Assembly (NCBI GenBank): GCA_963769605.1
Contig: CAVYML010000001.1
Coordinates: 496,001-560,000 of the forward strand
DNA length: 64,000 nucleotides
Source: Fen-1254 sp963769605
GTDB lineage: Bacteria; Bacteroidota; Ignavibacteria; UBA10030
Direction of reading: 5' to 3'
The notes below the pieces were generated by a model. It saw nothing but the letters and a program-made list of their open reading frames with translations. It was not told the DNA's origin and did not search any database. Below are positions 17,291 to 23,367 of this stretch, one piece after another. Both the position numbers and the translations under genes were made by a program. Within the stretch, counting starts at the first letter, position 1, and each line of letters starts with the position of its first letter.

Positions 17291-18091
17291 ATGGACTCAT
17301 CAAAATTAGCTTTAGAATTTATTCTGTTTGCATTTGCTATCATTTTATCCATTAAATACAGAAAAGTAAAAATAAATCAATATTTACTATGGACTATTAC
17401 CATTGGTACGTTGATTACTAATATCGCCTTATTCTATTTGAATATTGATTTTTTGACTGCGACTTATTATTCAAAAGCATCTCAATTTTATAAATACTTT
17501 CTTATAAACATAGAAATCACAAAATGGACAGTCCTATCTTATACCATTACTCGCTTTAACTTATCCATAAAGGATCGAGTGCATTCGAAAATTGGATTTG
17601 TGATAGATGATGGTAATTTCAATATTCTTAAGATATTCTCAATTGGGCTAATTGCGGCTATCATTGCAGCCATTAGTGTGTATTTTGTTCTATTTGCATA
17701 TTATTGGACTGGAATAATAAATGTTAATCCAATAAAGATTATGCAGCCAATTGTTGAATCAATGAGGCAATTTGCTTTCTTTGGTGGAATCAGGAATTTA
17801 TTTGGAGAAGAAATAATTGCTCGCCTTGGTGTTCAAACCCTAATTTTATACTATTTAGGTGATCGTAAATTTCATGTTTCTCTTGCGATCATTCTATCAT
17901 CATTCTTTTTCTTTTTATGGCATGATGGAATAGGCAATCTGAATCCAGCTAATTTTATTTCTTCATTGATTTTTGGAATAGTCTACTCAAAGTATAAATA
18001 TGAAACCGCTGCAATTTCTCACTGTCTTGCTGATTGGATCATATATTTTGTTGTTCCATTAGCATTTCCTATATTACTTTCATTGAAATAA
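17291..18091 (+). CDS. CPBP-family intramembrane protease (Abi/CAAX-like)
   Basis: A 266-residue membrane protein with about seven hydrophobic segments. The three CPBP motifs are present: EEIIARLG (EExxxR-like), FFFLWHDGIGN (FxxxH) and AAISHCLADW (HxxxD), which form the glutamyl protease active site. Members act in CAAX-like processing, bacteriocin self-immunity or phage defence; the role here is not evident. A CTCCTTGGAAATAAA leader precedes the ATG. It stands as a single gene between junction repeats and has low GC, unlike the core genes. Confidence 0.85.
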   Translation: MDSSKLALEFILFAFAIILSIKYRKVKINQYLLWTITIGTLITNIALFYLNIDFLTATYYSKASQFYKYFLINIEITKWTVLSYTITRFNLSIKDRVHSKIGFVIDDGNFNILKIFSIGLIAAIIAAISVYFVLFAYYWTGIINVNPIKIMQPIVESMRQFAFFGGIRNLFGEEIIARLGVQTLILYYLGDRKFHVSLAIILSSFFFFLWHDGIGNLNPANFISSLIFGIVYSKYKYETAAISHCLADWIIYFVVPLAFPILLSLK

Positions 18092-18223
18092 AAACAATAG
18101 ATGTAATAATAATTATACAATAGAAGGAAATAAATTAAAAGAGCTGGAAACATAAATATGTTCTTGTACAACGTTCAAAGCAAATTAGAAGTAAACAATA
18201 TTCTCCCGATGCATTCCGTGATA

Positions 18224-18301
18224 GCATCAGGCCATTCGCAGCTTGCGGGAGCGACGATCTCATTGTAGGAATAATCCAATATGGAATTCGTTAGGGCGCA
18301 A
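18224..18301. repeat. Junction repeat with GGCCATTCGCAGCTTGCGG
   Basis: GGCCATTCGCAGCTTGCGG recurs at 19169-19188; GCGGGAGCG...GATCTCA...TAGGAATA recurs at 16517-16546; the end TTCGTTAGGGCGC matches the core of junction J (GGTAGGGCGC, CGTTGGGGCG) and CCGTTAGTGCGC at about 21699. It precedes the T9SS protein start by about 25 bases. Confidence 0.6.
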
Positions 18302-18326
18302 TTGTTAATACATAGAAGGACGTGAT

Positions 18327-19166
18327 ATGATACCAAGACAATCTTTTCAAATTCTTACTGCGATTGCATTAACAATGATTTGTTATTCCTTCCAAGTCAT
18401 AGCACAAAACCAAATGACTGCGAAGTTTATGATTAAGAGCGTGGATTCACTTGCTGTTTCCTTGGATAGCAATGCAATATTGGCAGGCGTTCATTGTTTA
18501 GATATTGATACGACAGGGAAATCTAACTTATGGCAATACGTGTATTTCTCTTGGAACGACTTAACTAAGAGACCCCAAAATGCGTACTTTTTAACTGCTC
18601 AGAATAATCACGTCGGGTTTGATAGCTTGCATCCGATAGGATTGGGCGTTTACACTCTCGTTAATCAGTGGATCGATAGCGATTCTGCAATGTCAGTCTC
18701 ACAGCTCATAGGAGGATCAGATATCCGAAGACAGTTTCCAACTTGCACTATCGCAGCATATCTTTATCATAATACTACATATCCATTTATTGACATGTGG
18801 AATATAGATTACAAATGCAGTGACAGTACAAGAACTATAATTATCAACGCTACCACTGGTGTAGTGACATCAGTCAACAAATCCGATAATCAAACATTGC
18901 CAATCGGATTTGAGCTCTATCAGAACTATCCCGATCCATTCAATCCATCTACGACAATATCATTTACTATCCCAACACGTTCTTCAGTCTCATTAAAAAT
19001 ATACGACATGTTGGGGAAAGAAGTGGCAACCATTGTATCCCAAGAATTACCAGCAGGCACTTATTCTCGGCAATGGAACGCAGCAAAGATGTCGAGTGGA
19101 GTTTATTTCTATCGATTGCAGGCAGGATCGTTTACACAAACGAAACGGCTTGTGCTTTTGAAATAA
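18327..19166 (+). CDS. Secreted protein with T9SS sorting domain
   Basis: A 279-residue protein. Residues 1-27 form a Sec signal peptide ending CYSFQVIAQ. The middle of about 165 residues (MTAKFMIKSVDSLAVSLDSN, WQYVYFSWND) has no recognised domain. The C-terminal 80 residues are a type IX sorting domain: ELYQNYPDPFNPSTTISFTI, YDMLGKEVATI, SSGVYFYRLQAG and KRLVLLK at the end. It should be exported across the outer membrane by T9SS. It is preceded by AAGGACG. Located among cassette-like genes, and single. Confidence 0.85.
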   Translation: MIPRQSFQILTAIALTMICYSFQVIAQNQMTAKFMIKSVDSLAVSLDSNAILAGVHCLDIDTTGKSNLWQYVYFSWNDLTKRPQNAYFLTAQNNHVGFDSLHPIGLGVYTLVNQWIDSDSAMSVSQLIGGSDIRRQFPTCTIAAYLYHNTTYPFIDMWNIDYKCSDSTRTIIINATTGVVTSVNKSDNQTLPIGFELYQNYPDPFNPSTTISFTIPTRSSVSLKIYDMLGKEVATIVSQELPAGTYSRQWNAAKMSSGVYFYRLQAGSFTQTKRLVLLK

Positions 19167-19168
19167 TA

Positions 19169-19188
19169 AGGCCATTCGCAGCTTGCGG
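19169..19188. repeat. Short junction repeat GGCCATTCGCAGCTTGCGG
   Basis: Identical over 19 bases to the start of the junction repeat at 18224-18301; here it follows the T9SS gene stop directly and is not followed by the TTCGTTAGGGCGC end. Confidence 0.65.
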
Positions 19189-19254
19189 AGATTAGCAGGC
19201 ATCATTTTGTTCAAGAGTAAATTTGTCAATCACTTTACAAAGAGGAACGTTGTA

Positions 19255-19515
19255 ATGGAAAATATTAATGTTGTTATAGGTTCGAAGTGGGTGAAACTAA
19301 TAAATTCTCCTCTTTACACAATAGTCCAAGCATTAACCGGTGTCTCAATCAGTTTTGCCCCCCTTTTTTTATATTTCGCAGGAGAATGGAGATTGAGAGG
19401 ATCATCAATGTGGTTGACTTTCATAGCATGTTACGGAATTATTTTTCTTGTTTCTGCTTTTTATTTCGGACTCGCTCTTTCTGTAATTAAACAAATTCGT
19501 AAGACGCACAGCTAA
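19255..19515 (+). CDS. Small two-span membrane protein
   Basis: An 86-residue protein. The start ATG is preceded by GAGGAACG; an upstream in-frame start would add an unlikely basic leader. Two hydrophobic stretches are clear: VQALTGVSISFAPLFLYFAG and FIACYGIIFLVSAFYFGLAL, separated by a short charged loop, with a basic C-terminus KQIRKTHS. No family is recognised. The stop codon lies in GCTAACAAGCGG, a sequence typical of the left end of integron attC sites, but no matching right half is nearby. Confidence 0.6.
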   Translation: MENINVVIGSKWVKLINSPLYTIVQALTGVSISFAPLFLYFAGEWRLRGSSMWLTFIACYGIIFLVSAFYFGLALSVIKQIRKTHS

Positions 19516-19565
19516 CAAGCGGATCAAACTAATTTGTAAAAAGAATATCTTGGAAATCCAGAGAT

Positions 19566-20014
19566 CATTTTGCCACTTCGCCAATCCCTATATACAGTGA
19601 CGAACTGGCAAAGTCGGAAATAGTCGTTTTATCGCTTCGATAAATCTCTTTTGTCCTATCTGAGCTATACCCAAATGAGCCTCAACCTTTTTAGGCCTTA
19701 CAGAGAGGCTCTAACATCTTTGTACTTGAACATAGATGGAACAGAAAGGGCAAAGAGGTTCCTAAAAATTTTTATTCTGAAAATTTATTTGGTTCTATAG
19801 GGGAATTCGATTTCTAGATTATTTTAGTTTTGGGATAAAATGGCCTCTTATGGACAATCTGGTCATTGCATTCAATCTAAAATATCATTAATGTTGCTTT
19901 CGAGTTAAGCTGGATCGGGAGGATTTTGGCTTTCATTCCGGTCTGAGCATGCGATTCAATCTATAACAGCCAATTATTTATGCAATAATGCAAGATATAG
20001 AGACATTGTCTATG
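19566..20014. repeat. Long intergenic repeat A, copy 2
   Basis: Begins TTTTGCCACTTCGCCAAT and CCTATATA facing GAACTGGCAAAG. After a copy-specific stretch the long homology with copy 1 (15725-16142) starts at ACCCAAATGAGCCTCAACC and continues to CAATTATTTATGCAATAA and ACATTGTCTATG. No coding frame is present. It ends about 50 bases before the next start. Confidence 0.8.
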
Positions 20015-20065
20015 TGTATATATTAGATACTTTGCTATTATAAAATCTTCTAAGGAGATTAAGAG

Positions 20066-20408
20066 ATGGCACTAAAACCAAAATCTCAGATACGCAAAGT
20101 ATATGGTATCACAGATAAAGAGAAAAATAGAATTCTAAATTTCTTGCAAGGTGCTGTTTATTATTGGTGTAAAAATCGAAAAGGTGAATGGTTTTCATTA
20201 CGCGATCTTATGGGTGGCGAAAATTATTATTGGGAAGGAACACCACTTGTAGTTCTTTACGAAAAATGTCGAAAAAGCTGGTTTGTCTGATCGAGCTGCA
20301 GTTAAACAAGCTGGAAAAGAGGCTGGATGGTTATTGAAAAAAGTGATTTTTGATGATATCCGAATATTCGAAACCATTCATGAAGAAATGACAAGAAAAT
20401 ATCAATAG
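20066..20408 (+). pseudogene. Hypothetical cassette gene, frameshifted
   Basis: Starts with an AAGGAG site and MALKPKSQIRKVYGITDKEK, then WCKNRKGEWFSLRDLMGGEN and YYWEGTPLVVLYEK; one extra base at about 20262 shifts the frame. Removing it continues VEKAGLSDRAAVKQAGKEAG, WLLKKVIFDD to a stop at the end. Intact length would be about 113 residues. I recognise no named family. It occupies the same place between repeats A and B as the unrelated zinc-ribbon gene at 16196-16402. Confidence 0.7.
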
Positions 20409-20416
20409 ACGCAAAA

Positions 20417-20499
20417 TGCCTCCTAAGCAACAAATTTATGAAGAAGTGAGGACTGGAGGATTAGTCGAAGTCAATAGAAAACCAAATTCAGCGGCATCG
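20417..20499. repeat. Intergenic repeat B, copy 2
   Basis: TGCCTCCTAAGCAACAAA ... AATAGAAAACCAAATTCAGC mirrors copy 1 at 16437-16520 (TGCCTCCTAA, AACAAA, TAGAAAACCAAGTTCAGCGGC). It follows the frameshifted gene directly. Confidence 0.7.
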
Positions 20500-20507
20500 T
20501 TCACCTG

Positions 20508-20544
20508 GCCAAGCAAGGATATAATCCTTAACGTTGGGGCGTGA
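20508..20544. repeat. Junction repeat J, copy 2
   Basis: CCAAGCAAGGATATAATCC followed by TTAACGTTGGGGCGTG; the hairpin AAGGAT/ATCCTT is kept relative to copy 1 at 17231-17269, with compensation-free loop changes. It lies just before the glyoxalase-like gene. Confidence 0.65.
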
Positions 20545-20569
20545 ACAAAGGCAAAGACTCGGAGAGCTT

Positions 20570-21049
20570 ATGAAATCATCTCGGGATATCCTCATCCAAA
20601 CAAATAAGACAGATACAGCGGCAAAATTTTACGAGAAGGTTCTTGGTTTTCAAGTTATTGAACGAAGTGAACAAATGATTGGGTTGGAAACAGGCAGTTT
20701 TCGATTCTTCATTGATAAAGGTGAATCATACGGTCCGGTCTTTGAATTTTATGTTCCTGATCTCAAACACGCAAAGAAGATATTGGTCGAAAATGGTTGT
20801 CGGATTGAAGTGGAAGATCAGAAGGTTCCGCGTTGTTATGTTCGCGATCCATTCGGTCTAATATTTAACTTGTCGGAAAAAAAAATCAAAATAGAAATAA
20901 CTCGCTGCCTAACCATTTTAAAAAGGAAAGAGTGTGCACCAAGAAGCTTGGCGTTTCTTACAGGGTGCAAGTCCCTGTTGGGTAAGGCAAAACCAGCCAC
21001 CCATATAGAGTCTTGCAGGAGTGAAAGTAATGACATAACTGAAGCGTAG
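20570..21049 (+). CDS. Glyoxalase/bleomycin-resistance (VOC) protein, tail altered by intron
   Basis: The start follows GGAGAGCTT. Residues 1-110 form one VOC domain: DILIQTNKTDTAAKFYEKVL, GFQVIERSEQMIGLETG, SFRFFIDKG, VFEFYVPDLKHAKKIL and CYVRDPFGLIFNLSEK. Metal-binding residues of active glyoxalases are not all evident, so it may bind rather than convert a ligand. After residue about 120 the frame runs into a group II intron and ends at an intron stop. If the intron were removed the frame would continue about 18 codons to TTTTAA, so the native tail is short and basic. Confidence 0.8.
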   Translation: MKSSRDILIQTNKTDTAAKFYEKVLGFQVIERSEQMIGLETGSFRFFIDKGESYGPVFEFYVPDLKHAKKILVENGCRIEVEDQKVPRCYVRDPFGLIFNLSEKKIKIEITRCLTILKRKECAPRSLAFLTGCKSLLGKAKPATHIESCRSESNDITEA

Positions 21050-21672
21050 ACAGAGAATCACATAGACCGTTGGCGAAACCGCATTGGCTTAAGCCCGCAA
21101 CAGCTTCGTAACCTTAATGAAACAGATGACGATGGTGTACTTTGATCAGAAGTCAACACAAAGAGACCGAAAAAATAATGGTAAGGTCTCGGAGGGTCTG
21201 CCGGAGTAGAGAGCGTGGTATGTGTGAAGAGAAACGTCGAAGAACTTGGGAGACCCTGTGAGTTCCTTGACCATCGGATGGCATACGGATAATGAGCCAC
21301 GGAAGGGGAAAACCCAGAAACGGAAGTAGGCCGAAGCCTGAACCGAAGGCAGCAAGGTAAGTCGACGCGAAAAATCAAGTAGTGCGCTGATGACCACAGG
21401 GAGTCAGATGAGTTCATAGTACTCAGAGAACGGGAGAGCCGTTCACACGTTTCCAGTATAAGGGAACAAGGGGAAGGGACTCACAACAACACGCAGTCTG
21501 CAAAGGAAACATTGGCCGAGCATGAAGAACCGGATACCAATGCGAACCTCACTGCAGGGAATAGCGAAGAAGATTTATGCGGAAGCGAGTGTTGTTGAAG
21601 ATCCCAGTGCGGAAAAACCGCACGCCGGGATCCGTGCGGGGGGCGTCGAGCAATCGGCGTCCCTACCGCGAT
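20932..21672 (+). mobile_element. Group II intron with deleted reverse-transcriptase gene
   Basis: The 5' end GTGTGC and domain I words (CAGGGTGCAAGTCCCTGTTG, GAACTTGGGAGACCCTGTGA) match bacterial group II introns. Domain V folds from 21600: GATCCC...GGGATC enclosing GTGCGG-AAAAA-CCGCAC. Domain VI follows with GTGCGGGGGGCG...CCTACCGCGAT, including the bulged A of the branch point, and the intron ends GAT. The reading frame RIPMRTSLQGIAKKIYAEAS at 21531 is the N-terminus of the usual intron protein, but it passes straight into domain IV/V: the roughly 1.2-kb reverse transcriptase is missing. Mobility would need a protein in trans. Confidence 0.85.
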
Positions 21673-21732
21673 CAAGCAAAAATCATCGTGCCGCAAGCCG
21701 TTAGTGCGCTTTTAAAAAGGAGTAAATGTTTT

Positions 21733-22239
21733 ATGCAAATCGAAAATGAATTAATAAAAATATTTTCTTCTCGTTTTTCAAAAGCATTTGAACGTATTTC
21801 TCATTCTATTCGACAGCTAGATAATAAGCAGATATGGTATCGTCCATCAAGCAGCTCAAACAGTGTTGGCATTATTGTTCAGCACTTATCAGGAAATCTT
21901 AATCAATGGGTTTGTTCAGCAATTGGCGGCGAAACATTTCAGCGCAATAGGCCGCAAGAATTTATAGAATCGGAGATGATTTCTAAAAGAGAAATTCTTT
22001 TAAAAATAACCGAATTAGATAAGAAGATTCAAAGTATTGTTTTGCAGATCAAACCGGAATTCTTGCTTTCATCTCGTCGTATCCAAGGATTTGATGAAAC
22101 TGTATTGTCTGCATTGATTGCAGCATTGACACATTTTGAGCTTCACAGCGGACAAATAACATTTCTTGCAAAACTCATGCTTGATAAGGAATATAAAACA
22201 TCTTGGCAACCAATGAATAAAGAACAAGGCAGGGAATAA
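21733..22239 (+). CDS. DinB-superfamily protein (DUF1572-like)
   Basis: A 168-residue helical protein. The start is the ATG after AAGGAG; an in-frame extension upstream would be intron sequence. SSSSNSVGIIVQHLSGNLNQ (metal-binding His in HLSGN) and ALTHFELHSGQITFLAKL (second His cluster) match the DUF1572 branch of DinB-like four-helix-bundle proteins, thought to be thiol- or metal-dependent transferases. Function unknown. It is the last gene of the island and immediately follows the intron and CCGTTAGTGCGC junction core. Confidence 0.82.
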   Translation: MQIENELIKIFSSRFSKAFERISHSIRQLDNKQIWYRPSSSSNSVGIIVQHLSGNLNQWVCSAIGGETFQRNRPQEFIESEMISKREILLKITELDKKIQSIVLQIKPEFLLSSRRIQGFDETVLSALIAALTHFELHSGQITFLAKLMLDKEYKTSWQPMNKEQGRE

Positions 22240-22306
22240 TTGGTTATCAATGTATCACACATTCGAACCAGCGGCTCAAGCTTTATAAAAAAAACGCCTC
22301 ATAGTG

Positions 22307-22352
22307 TTTTGCCACTTCGCCAAATACCTATATACTTTGGCAAAATGGCGAA
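22307..22352. repeat. TTTGCCACTTCGCCAA / CCTATATA dyad, last copy
   Basis: TTTTGCCACTTCGCCAAATA then CCTATATA then CTTTGGCAAAATGGCGAAA: an inverted repeat with a central TATATA. It closes the series seen at 13125, 15727 and 19568. Downstream to tRNA-Val (22353-22677) there is a possible terminator (22357-22391: CCCC...GGGGATTTTTTT) and otherwise no gene. Confidence 0.65.
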
Positions 22353-22356
22353 ATAC

Positions 22357-22391
22357 ATTCCCCGTGGTGAAAGCTGCAGGGGATTTTTTTA
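22357..22391 (+). terminator. Possible terminator after the island
   Basis: CCCC with an imperfect inner stem, GGGGA, then seven T. The stem is short, so strength is uncertain. Confidence 0.4.
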
Positions 22392-22677
22392 TACTGGATT
22401 CATAGAGGATATCCGAGTCGTATATTGATCCTCTATAGCGTCCACTCCTTGCCTTCGCTTCTGTCTTTTTGTATATTAAAACTGTATTTAAAGAAACAAA
22501 CTTCCGAAAAAAGATTAAAAAGATTAGACGCCGAGCATCAAGAGACCGGTAAGCTCGTTTAGCTTGACGTTTTTTATTATAGTTGATGGTTACCAAATTG
22601 GTTGCTCTGAGAAGTGTTTTTACCAAAAATCTTTTCCAGACCATCCGAAGTTCTTTTGAATTTTGCTCATTTTTAAT

Positions 22678-22752
22678 GGGCGCTTAGCTCAGCTGGTTCA
22701 GAGCGTACGCCTCACACGCGTAAGGTCGCAGGTTCGATCCCCGCAGCGCCCA
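22678..22752 (+). tRNA. tRNA-Val (anticodon CAC)
   Basis: The acceptor GGGCGCT pairs with AGCGCCC, the anticodon stem TACGC/GCGTA encloses CTCACAC (CAC), and the D arm is GCTCAGCTGGTTCAGAGC. The T arm GCAGG-TTCGATC-CCCGC has one A-C mismatch in the stem, unusual but not disabling. Discriminator A; CCA not encoded. Confidence 0.93.
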
Positions 22753-22795
22753 CTGAAATCGCCGGTTTTATGGCGAAAAATTAAAATGGTGATTA

Positions 22796-22825
22796 ATACC
22801 TCCAGCATTTGGAGGTATTTTTGTT
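22796..22825 (+). terminator. Terminator after tRNA-Val
   Basis: ATACCTCC-AGCATT-TGGAGGTAT followed by TTTTGTTT, about 45 bases after the tRNA. The right arm also serves as the apparent start of an integrase remnant. Confidence 0.75.
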
Positions 22826-23146
22826 TCTATCAAAGAGTTCTTCAGGGATATACCATCTCTACTATACCGATGTTAAAGGCAAGCGCACCAAGGTATCAAC
22901 ACGCTCAAAAAAACTAATGATGAAGCGTCCTGTTTATTTTATAGCAATTGGATTTGGAAGAACAGAGACGCAAGAATTGCAAACTAAAATATTTTATACC
23001 TGAGTTTGTTGAATTCATGAAAACGAATTATCACTATCGAACATATTTAATTTATCGTATTACACTCAGGCGATTTAAAGAAATTGTTCCTTGATTCGAT
23101 GGAAGCCATAGAGCCAATAACGGCGGTATCAGATACATTTGCTCTG
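22809..23146 (+). pseudogene. Tyrosine recombinase, N-terminal remnant beside tRNA-Val
   Basis: FLFLSKSSSGIYHLYYTDVK and GKRTKVSTRSKK match the N-terminus of the intact integrase at 44730-45773 (FLSKHSNGTYYLW, GKRQRVSTH). A shift then gives KTNDEA, and another frame gives FIPEFVEFMKTNYHYRTYLI, YRITLRRFKEIV, a core-binding domain. No catalytic domain follows. An integrase starting right after a tRNA suggests an old integration at tRNA-Val. Confidence 0.75.
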
Positions 23147-23278
23147 GCTCATATGCTCGGTAGGTTTTGAACATCGTTTTCTTTCTCTTTTTGTTTCCTC
23201 TAATACAATACACTTCTTTCTATTTGATTCTCCTCTATGAAAATATATTACTCGAGAGGCTGTCCAAAAAGTCCATTT

Positions 23279-23336
23279 GTTGGCAGGATAGGCATTCTTG
23301 CCAGCCTGACTGTTGACACAGTCACGCAGGCAGGTC
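23279..23336. repeat. GC-rich palindromic element, copy 3
   Basis: GTTGGCAGGATAGGCATTC and CAGTCACGCAGGCAGGTCC; the arms fold (GCCAGCCTGACTGTTGAC against ACAGTCACGCAGGC). CAGTCACGCAGGC is identical in copy 2. It is flanked by GTCCAAAAAGTCC on the left and, beyond the IS insertion, TTTTTGGACACC on the right. Confidence 0.6.
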
Positions 23337-23367
23337 CGATATTGACGAAAAATGACAAACAGGAATG

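Noticed and set aside
21058..21417. A 119-codon minus-strand frame near 21.2 kb
   Set aside because: It lies entirely within the structured RNA part of the group II intron.
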